DNA from: an uncultured Psychrobacter sp.
GTDB lineage: Bacteria > Pseudomonadota > Gammaproteobacteria > Pseudomonadales > Moraxellaceae
Direction of reading: 5' to 3'
Length of the DNA stretch: 64,000 nucleotides
Assembly (NCBI RefSeq): GCF_947500265.1
Contig: NZ_CANMRN010000001.1
Coordinates: forward strand, 124,001-188,000
Position 1 is the stretch's first letter, and the number at the start of each line of letters is the position of its first letter. Under the pieces are notes generated by a model, which saw nothing but the letters and a program-made list of their open reading frames with translations, had not been told where the DNA came from and searched no databases. Made by a program: the position numbers and the translations under genes. Below are positions 1 to 8,621 of this stretch, in pieces.

Positions 1-104
1 CTGAGTAAAGCATGACCCGTTAATCACGCAGATGAATACTGGGTAACAGTCACAGTGCTCGGCATGCTCACGTATCTTATAATTATAAAGTTAGGGATGT
101 ACCT

Positions 105-482
105 ATGTTCGATATCAAATCATTTTTTAAACGAGAAGTAGAAAAAAAGCTTATCAATGTAGATGACTATATTTTTATGCCAGAACGCGTAGAGATGGAA
201 ATTGAAGGTGGACTATTAAATTGTGTGTTGAATAGTGATGGTCGCGTAGATATTTTTTATAGTAAAGACGGTGTCACTGAGGTGGGTTCAGCGTCGCGCA
301 AGCACCCATTTACAGCATTTGAAAAAGAGCTATATCATGGTATTTATGATGATGTGATTAATGATTTGATTAAGGAAGTAGATAAAATTATTGATAGCAC
401 CTCGAAGTATTTCCGTCGTAGCCAATCATTACCTTTTACGGCTTCTATAACGTCTCAAGCATCTGATACAAATAAATTTTAG
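105..482 (+). CDS. Hypothetical protein, 125 aa
   Basis: I do not recognise this protein. It is a charged, probably cytoplasmic protein with no signal peptide or membrane segment. The first 100 residues look folded (alternating strands, then a helix rich in Asp, Ile and Lys), and the last 25 are a Ser/Thr-rich tail. An AGGGA ribosome site lies about 8 bases before the ATG. A strong hairpin terminator follows within 35 bp, so it is probably the last or only gene of its transcript. No function can be assigned. Confidence 0.6.
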   Translation: MFDIKSFFKREVEKKLINVDDYIFMPERVEMEIEGGLLNCVLNSDGRVDIFYSKDGVTEVGSASRKHPFTAFEKELYHGIYDDVINDLIKEVDKIIDSTSKYFRRSQSLPFTASITSQASDTNKF

Positions 483-512
483 GCTAATTAATTAAACCAA
501 TACATTAGCAAT

Positions 513-546
513 AAAAAGGGTGCGTTATGTATAACGCACCCTTTTT
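513..546. terminator. Bidirectional rho-independent terminator
   Basis: A 15-bp stem with a 4-base loop is flanked by A5 and T5 runs. It separates the + strand gene ending at 482 from the minus-strand lipoprotein gene ending at 581, and can stop transcription from both sides. Confidence 0.85.
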
Positions 547-580
547 ATTATTTTTTATTCTAACGAATTATTTGATTGTT

Positions 581-970
581 TTATTGAACAAAGCTTGTAT
601 AGCAGCTCTGTAGAGATTTGGCGACGACTTGTGCAACTAACTGAGTACGGTACTGAGAGTCAATCGCGGCATTGCCCAACTCAACGATCGTCACTTGCTG
701 CGGTGCTTGCTCACTGACACAGCCACAAACCTTGGTTTTAACAGATTCTTGCTGTGCTTCTGTCATGGCGACGCTTGCAACACGCCACGCGTTTTGTTTT
801 TCAATTTGGCTACGGCATTGGTTGTCGATCGCAGCTCTAAAAACATTCATGCCGATCTCGTTTGCGGTACCGATTGCTGTACTTGTACCGCTGTTTGTAG
901 CACCTGTTGTGGTACATCCTGCCAAGGCAAAAGTTGCTAGCATCATCGTTGAAGCCAAGATTTTTTTCAT
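581..970 (-). CDS. Small outer-membrane-type lipoprotein, 129 aa
   Basis: The N-terminus is a lipoprotein signal: Lys-Lys, a hydrophobic stretch, then lipobox LAGC with the modifiable Cys at residue 19. A Thr/Gly/Ser-rich linker follows, and then a helical domain of about 85 residues. Cysteines at 52, 82, 84 and 123 form a C...CxC...C arrangement, probably two disulfides or a redox site. The same arrangement recurs in the exported protein at 52661-52990. I know of no assigned function. The signal peptide call is firm; the fold is inferred. Confidence 0.7.
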   Translation of the reverse strand: MKKILASTMMLATFALAGCTTTGATNSGTSTAIGTANEIGMNVFRAAIDNQCRSQIEKQNAWRVASVAMTEAQQESVKTKVCGCVSEQAPQQVTIVELGNAAIDSQYRTQLVAQVVAKSLQSCYTSFVQ

Positions 971-1154
971 AAGTTAGTCCTTTAAGGTGTCTGTCATAAA
1001 TAAAGCTGTATATTATCAGTAAAACCTAGCAATGACATCATCAACCACAGGCGCATTTTATTTTAGAACTCTATAACCTATATGTATTAACCACAAAAAA
1101 GCAAGCTAAGTGAACACTTAACTGGCTTGATATAGATTAAGCTATTCGGCATAT

Positions 1155-1670
1155 TTATACGTTTTTGCCGTGTTCTTTTTGCTGAATATCTTTTGCCAAT
1201 TTATAGCATTCGTTGATATGGTCATTAGCAATTTTCTTAAAAATCGTATAGCCCATTGTTGCAGCAACCAATTGACCGCCAAGTGGAATAAACTTGGTCA
1301 CTTGTTTGGCAGCGATACGACCACCGAAACCTTGGATGGTTTTTTTAACGATGCCACGTGTTGCCATTAGACCAGCGAAATCTACAGTACGGTCTTTTAC
1401 TGCGCTCCAATGCACTTCGCGAGATTCCAAGTTAATGGCTGATTGGCGATCTTCAATGAGACCAAAACGCTCACTAATTTCTGGAATCAACTGCGTCAAC
1501 ATGCCCGCATCAACTGCCACATCAAAAAATGGTACTGGCACAACCGCTACACCAGCAGAAACTCTAGCGCGTCTTTTTACCATTCCCTGACATTCTTTTT
1601 TAACTTTATCAAGGTCTAGGTTAGGGTCGATAGTATTTGGAAGTTTTTCAGCAAGTGGCGTGGTTTTCAT
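1155..1670 (-). CDS. Hypothetical protein with two hydrophobic segments, 171 aa
   Basis: The function is unknown. A polar N-terminus of about 35 residues contains basic KRRAR. Then come a hydrophobic, proline-containing segment (about 36-65), an amphipathic middle with Trp and Arg, and a second glycine-rich hydrophobic segment (about 130-152). The pattern recalls the DUF697/YcjF-like regions that accompany small GTPases, but I cannot confirm membership and no GTPase motif is present. It is a single gene with about 180 bp to the lipoprotein gene downstream. AAGGA before the ATG supports the start. Confidence 0.55.
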   Translation of the reverse strand: MKTTPLAEKLPNTIDPNLDLDKVKKECQGMVKRRARVSAGVAVVPVPFFDVAVDAGMLTQLIPEISERFGLIEDRQSAINLESREVHWSAVKDRTVDFAGLMATRGIVKKTIQGFGGRIAAKQVTKFIPLGGQLVAATMGYTIFKKIANDHINECYKLAKDIQQKEHGKNV

Positions 1671-2002
1671 AAAGTGTCCTTATAAATAATTAAAATATAA
1701 ATGATAAAAATATAAATGATAAAAAGTTCAATGAATAGCAAATCCTTCAGTTGCTTACTATTTTATGGATTTATGCGTGGCTTACAATCATTGCTTTGTA
1801 GCAAAATGAATGAAATTACTCACACTGTGCACCTTTTTTGTAAGTGATTAAACGAAGGCGGTTTGTATAAGCTATAAAAAAGGCAGTATCAATTATTGCT
1901 AGTTTACAGGCATTATTCATCAGGTTGCACAATGCCTAATGATATACAGAGGTAGTATAAATTGTCATTGTGACCCTCTACTAAAGCCAGTAGAATACCC
2001 TC
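1671..2002. other. Intergenic region with a 15-bp tandem repeat
   Basis: This is a divergent upstream region for the minus-strand gene at 1155-1670 and for recJ. It is AT-rich. Two perfect copies of a 15-bp unit (AAATATAAATGATAA) lie at 1693-1722, about 25 bp before the minus-strand start codon. I see no coding region or convincing promoter pair. Confidence 0.5.
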
Positions 2003-3841
2003 ATGCTAAATTTAACCCCCCGTTATACCAGCACTCGCATCGACGAGTTGCCCGCCGCGCTGCAACCATTTGCCGCTCAATCATTTACGCTTGCCCGTCT
2101 GTATGCAGGGCGAGGTATCACTGCGCCTGATGAGCTGGAGACTAGCCTATCAGGTCTATTGCCTGCTGAGGCACTGCACGGTGTCACTGAAGCCGTGCGC
2201 TTATTAGATGTGGCGATTGATGAGCGTCAGCGCATCCTGATCGTTGGTGACTTTGACTGTGACGGTGCCACCAGTACGGCATTAATGATGCGTGCGCTCA
2301 CAAAGATGGGTGCGGTCGTTGATTTCCTAGTACCAGATCGTTTTAAGTACGGTTATGGCCTGACGCCAGAGATTGTCGAGTTAGGTATTGAGACTTTTCA
2401 GCCAGATATGATAGTGACGGTTGATAATGGTATCTCAAGTCATGAAGGGGTGGCACGCGCCCAAGCTGATGGTATCACGGTGATTATCACTGACCATCAT
2501 CTCACGACCAAAGAGACGCCACCTGCGGAAGCAGTGGTTAATCCCAATCAGCTAGGTTGTAACTTTGCTAGTAAAGCATTGGTCGGAGTTGGAGTTGCGT
2601 TCTATGTGCTCGGACGCTTAGCAAAGCTACGCCGCGAAGCTGGCAAGTCTACGGTACAGGTGAGCCAATATTTAGATTTAGTCGCACTTGGGACGATTGC
2701 AGACGTCGGGGTACTCGATAAAAACAACCGCATTTTGGTACATCATGGATTGTCAGCTATTCGTCAAGGCCGCTGCTGTATGGGAATATTGGCATTGCTT
2801 GAGCAAGCGGGCCGTGATCCCAAGCAGCTTCATGCGCAGGATTTCGGTTTTGTATTAGGCCCACGTATCAATGCAGCTGGGCGTATGGATAATATGCGCA
2901 TCGGTATCGAGTGCTTATTGACTGAGGACTGGAGTACCGCACAACGTTTGGCACAAGAGCTTGAGCAGCTGAACCGTACGCGTCGTCATGTAGAGGGCGA
3001 GATGCGGGCACAAGCTGATAGTATCGTACAAGCATTGGCTAATGAAGATAATAGCGATGAGAGTGTAAGTGGTGATGGCAATAATAATGCCAGCAACGAT
3101 GACATAATTACTCAAGCTGTCTCTACTGCTAAAGCCAGCAATTCAGGTGCGCGTAGTATTATTCTATACCAAGATGACTGGCATCAAGGAGTCATTGGCA
3201 TTGTCGCTGGTCGCCTGAAAGAAAGCCATTATTTGCCCAGTATCGTATTTGCACCAGCAGACACTGAACAAACAGATGAAGATAGCGCTATTAAAGGCTC
3301 TGCACGTTCTATCTCTGGCGTACATATTCGTGATGCGATTGAACAGGTTGCTGAGCGTTATCCTGAATTAATCAGTCATTTCGGCGGGCATGCGATGGCA
3401 GCAGGTCTGACTCTCAAGCGCTGTAACTTTGAGGCATTTGTCACAGCTTTTAATGAAGTGATGGCTCAGATGGATGATGAGGTATTTGCAGAGCAAAAAT
3501 TCACCGATGGACCTTTGCAAGCGAGCGACTTTAGCCTATGGTTTGCCGAGCATTTAGCCGATGCCAGTATCTGGGGTCATGGATTTGCACCGCCAATATT
3601 TGATGGTGTGTTTGAGGTACTGAGCTTCAAGATTTTAAAAGACAAACATCTTAAGTTATCGCTGCGCTATCCAGACGTTCAATATCCGATAGAGGCCATT
3701 TGCTTTAACTTCGATAATGACGCTTGGGATTACCGTGCCAAGCAAGTCCATTTATTATTTCAGCTAGACATCAATGAATGGAATGGCAAACAAAGTTTAC
3801 AGCTGATGGTCAAGGATTTGGCTGTGGTAGAGCAAGGGTAA
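2003..3841 (+). CDS. recJ: Single-stranded-DNA-specific exonuclease RecJ
   Basis: RecJ is a 5'-3' single-strand DNA exonuclease of the DHH family, used in RecFOR recombination, mismatch repair and base-excision repair. Visible motifs are the metal-binding Asp cluster (GDFDCDGA near residue 80), the VDNG motif, DHH at 164-166, and the DHHA1 signature GGHAMAAG near the C-terminal third, followed by the OB-like domain. At 612 aa it is slightly longer than the E. coli enzyme. The difference is a D/N/S-rich hydrophilic insertion at about residues 347-382, between the DHH core and DHHA1. The ATG has no strong ribosome site. It is probably monocistronic. Confidence 0.95.
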   Translation: MLNLTPRYTSTRIDELPAALQPFAAQSFTLARLYAGRGITAPDELETSLSGLLPAEALHGVTEAVRLLDVAIDERQRILIVGDFDCDGATSTALMMRALTKMGAVVDFLVPDRFKYGYGLTPEIVELGIETFQPDMIVTVDNGISSHEGVARAQADGITVIITDHHLTTKETPPAEAVVNPNQLGCNFASKALVGVGVAFYVLGRLAKLRREAGKSTVQVSQYLDLVALGTIADVGVLDKNNRILVHHGLSAIRQGRCCMGILALLEQAGRDPKQLHAQDFGFVLGPRINAAGRMDNMRIGIECLLTEDWSTAQRLAQELEQLNRTRRHVEGEMRAQADSIVQALANEDNSDESVSGDGNNNASNDDIITQAVSTAKASNSGARSIILYQDDWHQGVIGIVAGRLKESHYLPSIVFAPADTEQTDEDSAIKGSARSISGVHIRDAIEQVAERYPELISHFGGHAMAAGLTLKRCNFEAFVTAFNEVMAQMDDEVFAEQKFTDGPLQASDFSLWFAEHLADASIWGHGFAPPIFDGVFEVLSFKILKDKHLKLSLRYPDVQYPIEAICFNFDNDAWDYRAKQVHLLFQLDINEWNGKQSLQLMVKDLAVVEQG

Positions 3842-3861
3842 AGCGACAATGTCAAACCGAT

Positions 3862-3901
3862 AATACTAAATGCGCTCAAATATGGGCGCGTTGGTATTTT
3901 T
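3862..3901 (+). terminator. Terminator after recJ
   Basis: An imperfect 13-bp stem (AATACTAAxTGCGC pairing with GCGCxTTGGTATT) ends in a T run 20 bp after the recJ stop codon. It lies between convergent genes. Confidence 0.55.
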
Positions 3902-3930
3902 GAAATGAAGCCACGCCCTAGCATCTAGTA

Positions 3931-4596
3931 TCAGTATTTCCATTCTAGTGTGGGGAACTGCCAATCGTAACGAATAGCAAGCATACGCAAAGTAAAAATC
4001 GTACTCATCGTAGAGATATCAGCTACCCAATCTGTCACACCTAAGTTCTTTAGAGCAAAGTACAGAACCCCACCCGTCAACGCTGCGGTGATATAAATCT
4101 CTTGCTGTAGTACCAATGGAATCTCATTGCAAATCATATCGCGAATGATGCCACCAACCACGATGGTAATCACACCTAATAATAGCGCCACAGGCACATT
4201 GGCTCCCATACTATCAGCAACTTTGATACCGATCAGCGTAAATGCTGACAAGCCAATGGTGTCGGAAAGTTTAAGGAACTTATCCACTCGTCTGGAGTTT
4301 GGATGAAAAAATATCTGCATCGCTAGCGATGAAATCGTAATAAGGGTCAGATAGCTCATATCTACCATCCAAAATAACGGATGGCGATCCAGAATGACAT
4401 CACGTACCGTGCCGCCGCCGATAGCAGTGACAATAGACACGAGCAGACAGCCGAAGACGTCGAAGTTTTTGTGCTTAGCAAGTATCGTCCCTGAGACGCT
4501 ACAGGCGATGATGCCAATCATATCAAAGAAATATATCAAAGAGCGCGGGTCAAAAGTAGTGATCAGTACGGTAGGATCCAATACGATAGCCAACAT
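3931..4596 (-). CDS. TRIC-type cation channel family membrane protein (UPF0126), copy 1
   Basis: A 221-aa integral membrane protein of the bacterial TRIC/UPF0126 (YadS/YicG) family. Structurally studied bacterial members are trimeric, K+-permeable channels; other members have been linked to glycine uptake. It shows the family's two repeats, each starting with a helix and a GGGTxRD-type motif: IGGGTVRDVILDRHPLFW in the first repeat and VGGIIRDMICNEIPLVL in the second. About seven helices are visible. It lies 71 bp downstream of a close paralogue in the same orientation, so the two probably arose by tandem duplication and are co-transcribed. Confidence 0.85.
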   Translation of the reverse strand: MLAIVLDPTVLITTFDPRSLIYFFDMIGIIACSVSGTILAKHKNFDVFGCLLVSIVTAIGGGTVRDVILDRHPLFWMVDMSYLTLITISSLAMQIFFHPNSRRVDKFLKLSDTIGLSAFTLIGIKVADSMGANVPVALLLGVITIVVGGIIRDMICNEIPLVLQQEIYITAALTGGVLYFALKNLGVTDWVADISTMSTIFTLRMLAIRYDWQFPTLEWKY

Positions 4597-4667
4597 GGGC
4601 AGTTCTCACTATTTTCAATTATTGTCAGTCAAACAAAGGCTATCTACGTAGAGTCTTGCTCAATTAA

Positions 4668-5303
4668 TCAATCCACGAGACGAATAGAAGGCAAGTGCCA
4701 GTCGAATCTAAGCGCGAGCATACGTACTGCAAAGATGACAAACAGCATAATAAATTCGTTGAGACTGGCGCCCACTCCGAAATACTGTAAACATAAATAG
4801 GTCACAGACCCTGCGATACTGGCAGTAATATAAATCTCACGCTGTAGCACCAGCGGAATCTCATTACAAATGATATCACGGAGCAAACCACCGATAATGG
4901 CAGTCCAGACACCCATCATAATAGCAATCAGGGGAGACATGTCTAGGGTCAAGGCCACCTTAAAGCCAATGACACTAAAAGCGGCCAACCCGATGGCATC
5001 AAAGAGCTTTAACGCATTATCAATCTTATGATAAAGGTGAAAGAAGATTTGTAAGATAAGGGAGGTTACCGTGATAACGATCACGTAATTAAGATCAGTC
5101 ATCCAAAATAGAGGATGACGGTCGAGAGCCATATCACGTAATGTACCACCGCCGATGGCATTGACCATCGCCACCAAGATACACCCAGCGATATCGAAGC
5201 CTTTATGCTGCGCAAGCAAAGTCCCTGCAATCGCGCAGGCAACAATGCCAATCATGTCCAATAAATATAATAGAATATCAGGAAAAATCAAAGCATTACC
5301 CAT
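4668..5303 (-). CDS. TRIC-type cation channel family membrane protein (UPF0126), copy 2
   Basis: A 211-aa paralogue of the downstream gene at 3931-4596. It has the same two repeats (IGGGTLRDMALDRHPLFW and IGGLLRDIICNEIPLVL) and the same seven-helix plan. The motifs are nearly identical, while the C-terminal helix and the loop after helix 3 differ strongly (HLYHKIDN here, HPNSRRVDK in copy 1), so the copies have diverged and are not a recent exact duplication. The ribosome site before the ATG is weak. The two subunits may form homo- or hetero-trimers; that is inference. Confidence 0.85.
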   Translation of the reverse strand: MGNALIFPDILLYLLDMIGIVACAIAGTLLAQHKGFDIAGCILVAMVNAIGGGTLRDMALDRHPLFWMTDLNYVIVITVTSLILQIFFHLYHKIDNALKLFDAIGLAAFSVIGFKVALTLDMSPLIAIMMGVWTAIIGGLLRDIICNEIPLVLQREIYITASIAGSVTYLCLQYFGVGASLNEFIMLFVIFAVRMLALRFDWHLPSIRLVD

Positions 5304-5399
5304 GGTTATAGTGCCAAATCGTGATCATCAAAGGAATAGGTTTTAGGCGGTTATTCAATGCATGACTTTGACGAAATGGGCGTAGTGTTATAGTGCCAT

Positions 5400-6557
5400 T
5401 TAGCCATCTTTTGCAAAGAATATCAGCCCTACAATAATAAGCCCTATACCGACCAGTCCCATCGCCGAAGGTATGGCACTATCTAACAGTAATATACCCC
5501 CAATCAAAGCAAAGATAACTTCACTGGCTTGGGTTGAGTCAACCCCTGCAACTTCGCTTGAAGTAACAGCTTGCTCGCGCGCATACAGAAATATAGTGGT
5601 CGCTGCCACGCCTGCCAATAGAGCAACGAGCAACGTATTGATTATTTGTGAGGGGTGGGGCTGGTCAGGGCGCACTATAATGCCCAAAAACAGCCAAAAT
5701 GGCAAACACCCAAGAGTCATTAGCCACACTTTGTTAAAGGCATTTTGCAGTAGCGTGGTTTCGATAGAAGGAATACGAGCAATTAGATTTTGTAGGGAGG
5801 AGGTGGCCGAAGTGTTGTTACTTTGAAGTACGCTATCCAGGTCGGTAGCATCATATGTCGTAGCTGGCAAATCATAAGCTTCAGATATGAGTGGTTCATT
5901 CTGATCGTTAATATCACTACCAATACTGATGCCAGCTCGTTGAGTGTTCAACTCTGCTGCCTTTTGTAACTCGGTATTGCGCTGGCGGGCATTATGAGAA
6001 GCCTGCCAAACCAGCTGGTTACCAATTGGGTAGCTAAAAGCAGCGATAAGAGCAGGTAGCGCACCGTAAAGCAGCATGTCAGACATGGGGACGGCGTCAG
6101 TTATAGAGGCAGCATGCAGACCTTCACTGATATTGACGAGCGCCACACCGATAAAAACAATGACAGCATATACGATGAATTTTTTATCAAAACGTTGACC
6201 AAATGCCAATAGTACAAGCAAACTGGCGACGACGGTAAACATAAAGGTAGCCGCTACCACCCATCCTGCAACATGATCTGCGGCATAGCAAATACCGGTA
6301 TAAAACAGCCCAAATCCGATACTGCCAGTAATACACCAAAAGCCCCAATGCTGTAGAAAAATTCTCATTAGCGCTTTAATACGACTAAAGCCATGTTGCA
6401 TCGTAATAATAGCGGTAATAATCAACAGCATAAAGACATAGCGTAGACTCGCTGACCAAAACCAATGTCCACCTGCGCTACTCATAAGCTCATTTAAGAT
6501 AAATGTTGAGCTAAAAAATGCACCTGCTAGCAAGCCCAATAAAATGAGTTTAACCAT
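5400..6557 (-). CDS. Multidrug resistance efflux transporter family protein (EmrE-like, DMT superfamily)
   Basis: A 385-aa membrane protein with about ten hydrophobic helices. The N-terminus (LLGLLAGAFFSSTFILNELMS) and the C-terminal helices (SQASEVIFALIGGILLLDSA) fit the fused EmrE-like branch of the drug/metabolite transporter superfamily (PF13536 type). The substrate is unknown. Between helices 5 and 6, at about residues 190-265, lies a long polar, D/N/S-rich cytoplasmic loop of the sort seen in other proteins of this genome. AAGGT precedes the ATG. The gene follows queE on the same strand by 61 bp and may be read through from it. Confidence 0.8.
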   Translation of the reverse strand: MVKLILLGLLAGAFFSSTFILNELMSSAGGHWFWSASLRYVFMLLIITAIITMQHGFSRIKALMRIFLQHWGFWCITGSIGFGLFYTGICYAADHVAGWVVAATFMFTVVASLLVLLAFGQRFDKKFIVYAVIVFIGVALVNISEGLHAASITDAVPMSDMLLYGALPALIAAFSYPIGNQLVWQASHNARQRNTELQKAAELNTQRAGISIGSDINDQNEPLISEAYDLPATTYDATDLDSVLQSNNTSATSSLQNLIARIPSIETTLLQNAFNKVWLMTLGCLPFWLFLGIIVRPDQPHPSQIINTLLVALLAGVAATTIFLYAREQAVTSSEVAGVDSTQASEVIFALIGGILLLDSAIPSAMGLVGIGLIIVGLIFFAKDG

Positions 6558-6618
6558 ACCGCTACCTTATCCATGGCACTCAACGTGTTCACACTTTTTG
6601 TTTGTTACTTGCTGATAG

Positions 6619-7350
6619 TTACTTGCCTTTGGCATCAGCCCAAATGATTTTGTGCAATTGCAATTGGAAACGAACAGGCAAGGCATCAGCCAATATCCAT
6701 TCTGCCAGCTCTCGCGCCAATACAGGTACTTCAGGGCTGAGCTGTTCATCGACATCATCTGCGACATTAAACATCGGAGAGAACCACACCGTACCGACCA
6801 ATTCGTTTAGCTTATACTCGGTCAATTTAGCTTTTGCCCAGTCGTAATCTGTACGATTCATAATGACAAACTTGATTTGGTCATGCTGAGTGAGGTAGTC
6901 GAGGTTTGACCATAGATTTTTATCGACTTCGCCTGAGCTGGGTGTTTTGAGATCCATTACCTTGCTGACTGCTGTTGGCACGTTTTCTACCGTGAGCGCG
7001 CCTGCGGTCTCAAGGGATATCTCATAACCGTCGCTCAACAAACGTTTCATCAATTCAATGGCATTTGGCTGTGCTAGCGGCTCACCGCCCGTCAGACAGA
7101 TGCGCTTGCACGGATAACCTTTGATGGTTTCTATGATGGTTTCTAATGATTGACGTTCGCCGCCAGTAAAAGCATATTCAGTATCACAATAGACACAGCG
7201 CAGCGGACAGCCCGTTAGACGCACAAATATCGTCGGCAAGCCTGAAGTGATTGCTTCACCTTGTAAAGAATAAAAAATCTCAGTCAGACGTAATCCTGCT
7301 TCAGGGTCAGTGACAGGGATAGCGGCGGTGCGTAATGATGATTCACTCAT
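6619..7350 (-). CDS. queE: 7-carboxy-7-deazaguanine synthase QueE
   Basis: QueE is a radical SAM enzyme that converts 6-carboxy-tetrahydropterin to 7-carboxy-7-deazaguanine, the ring-contraction step of preQ0/queuosine synthesis. The cluster motif is GCPLRCVYCDTEYAF with Cys48, Cys52 and Cys55 binding the 4Fe-4S cluster. SLQGEA at 28-33 and the TGGEPLAQ motif are also diagnostic. The 243-aa length fits the gammaproteobacterial type. The next pathway enzyme, QueC, is encoded at 53317-54093, so the pathway genes are dispersed here. Confidence 0.93.
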   Translation of the reverse strand: MSESSLRTAAIPVTDPEAGLRLTEIFYSLQGEAITSGLPTIFVRLTGCPLRCVYCDTEYAFTGGERQSLETIIETIKGYPCKRICLTGGEPLAQPNAIELMKRLLSDGYEISLETAGALTVENVPTAVSKVMDLKTPSSGEVDKNLWSNLDYLTQHDQIKFVIMNRTDYDWAKAKLTEYKLNELVGTVWFSPMFNVADDVDEQLSPEVPVLARELAEWILADALPVRFQLQLHKIIWADAKGK

Positions 7351-7466
7351 AATATTTCAAATACAGTTAAAGGTCGATAAGGCGATGAAGCGCTTATCAA
7401 TCGTAATAAAAAGGCAGGGGATGGTACGAATGATTTTGTGTTTGTATAAAGACAAACTAAAAGAGG

Positions 7467-7485
7467 ATTATAACGTAACGCGTTA
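7467..7485 (-). promoter_or_regulatory. Candidate queE promoter with palindrome in the spacer
   Basis: On the minus strand a TATAAT hexamer (7472-7467) lies about 115 bp before the queE start. A perfect 10-bp palindrome TAACGCGTTA (7476-7485) sits immediately upstream, where the -35/-10 spacer would be. No convincing -35 hexamer is visible. This is an inference from sequence pattern only. Confidence 0.3.
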
Positions 7486-7496
7486 TATTAAGCTGC

Positions 7497-7529
7497 AAAA
7501 AAGATGCTGGAGTCATCCTCCAGCATCTT
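7497..7529 (-). terminator. Terminator after dapD
   Basis: A 12-bp perfect stem (AAGATGCTGGAG and its complement) with a 5-base loop is followed in the minus direction by a run of six T. It lies 47 bp after the dapD stop. Confidence 0.85.
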
Positions 7530-7575
7530 CATATAAAACAATATTATGTACCAAATAATGGTACTTGCCAAATAT

Positions 7576-8397
7576 TTAGGCTAGGCGTAATAGCTCGTTT
7601 ACTGATGTTTTTGCACGAGTTTGCGCATCAACTTTTTTCACGATGATAGCAGCGTACAAGCTGTGCGTGCCATCTTCTGAAGGTAGGCTACCTGGTACAA
7701 CAACAGAACCTGCTGGTACACGACCACGATGAATCTCGCCAGTTTCACGATCATAGATGCGCGTCGATTGACCGATGTAGACACCCATAGAGATGACAGC
7801 ACCTTCTTCAACGATAACGCCTTCAACGATTTCAGAGCGTGCACCGATGAAGCAGTTGTCTTCGATGATAGTAGGGTTTGCTTGCAATGGCTCTAATACG
7901 CCGCCGATGCCAACGCCGCCTGATAGATGTACGTTTTTACCGATTTGAGCACATGAACCAACAGTCGCCCATGTATCAACCATCGCGCCTTGATCGACAT
8001 AGGCGCCGATGTTGACGTATGACGGCATCAATACTGCGCCTGCTGCGATGAATGAACCTCTACGCGCGACAGCTGGTGGTACAACGCGTACGCCTGCTTC
8101 TTTAAACTGTGCTTCAGTCCAGTTAGCAAACTTAGTCGGTACTTTGTCATAGAACTGTACGTGTTCGCCAGCGGCTTGGACGTAGTTGTCGTTTAGACGG
8201 AAAGACAATAGTACGGCTTTTTTGGCCCACTGATTAACGACCCATTCGCCATCTTTCTTTTCTGCTACACGCAGGCTACCGTTATCTAGTTGCCCAAGTA
8301 CTTGATTGATAGCATCGCGCACGTCTTGTGGCATATTGGCTGGGCTGTATTCGTTGCGATTTTCAAAAGCTTGTTCGATGGTTTGTTGTAATGACAT
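7576..8397 (-). CDS. dapD: 2,3,4,5-tetrahydropyridine-2,6-dicarboxylate N-succinyltransferase
   Basis: DapD transfers succinate from succinyl-CoA to tetrahydrodipicolinate in the succinylase branch of lysine and diaminopimelate synthesis, in the cytoplasm. The 273-aa length equals the usual enzyme. The N-terminal helical domain is followed by a left-handed parallel beta-helix made of hexapeptide repeats (about residues 105-230; for example [32 protein letters not shown]). The C-terminal segment has [22 protein letters not shown], which is typical of the family. AGGAA precedes the ATG. It stands alone, with its own terminator. Confidence 0.96.
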   Translation of the reverse strand: MSLQQTIEQAFENRNEYSPANMPQDVRDAINQVLGQLDNGSLRVAEKKDGEWVVNQWAKKAVLLSFRLNDNYVQAAGEHVQFYDKVPTKFANWTEAQFKEAGVRVVPPAVARRGSFIAAGAVLMPSYVNIGAYVDQGAMVDTWATVGSCAQIGKNVHLSGGVGIGGVLEPLQANPTIIEDNCFIGARSEIVEGVIVEEGAVISMGVYIGQSTRIYDRETGEIHRGRVPAGSVVVPGSLPSEDGTHSLYAAIIVKKVDAQTRAKTSVNELLRLA

Positions 8398-8572
8398 AAA
8401 GGTTCCTAAAATGAATGAAAGGGAGGGTGATCTTAATGTTATGGTTAAAGACTTATATGACCCAGCCTAAAGAAAATTCAAGGTATGGCTTGGTCCAAAA
8501 ACTTGCTTGCCGTATTGTCGCTAATTTGACCACTTTTAGCAAACGCGTTGAGGGTCTTATTATGACAATATT

Positions 8573-8612
8573 AAATGAGTTGTTTTCAGATATTCCTTCA
8601 AAACAACTCATT
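8573..8612 (-). terminator. Terminator after the alpha/beta hydrolase gene
   Basis: A 14-bp perfect inverted repeat (AAATGAGTTGTTTT and complement) with a 12-base loop lies 10 bp after the stop of the minus-strand gene at 8622-9578. The T tract is short, but the stem is long. Confidence 0.6.
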
Positions 8613-8621
8613 TATCATGAT

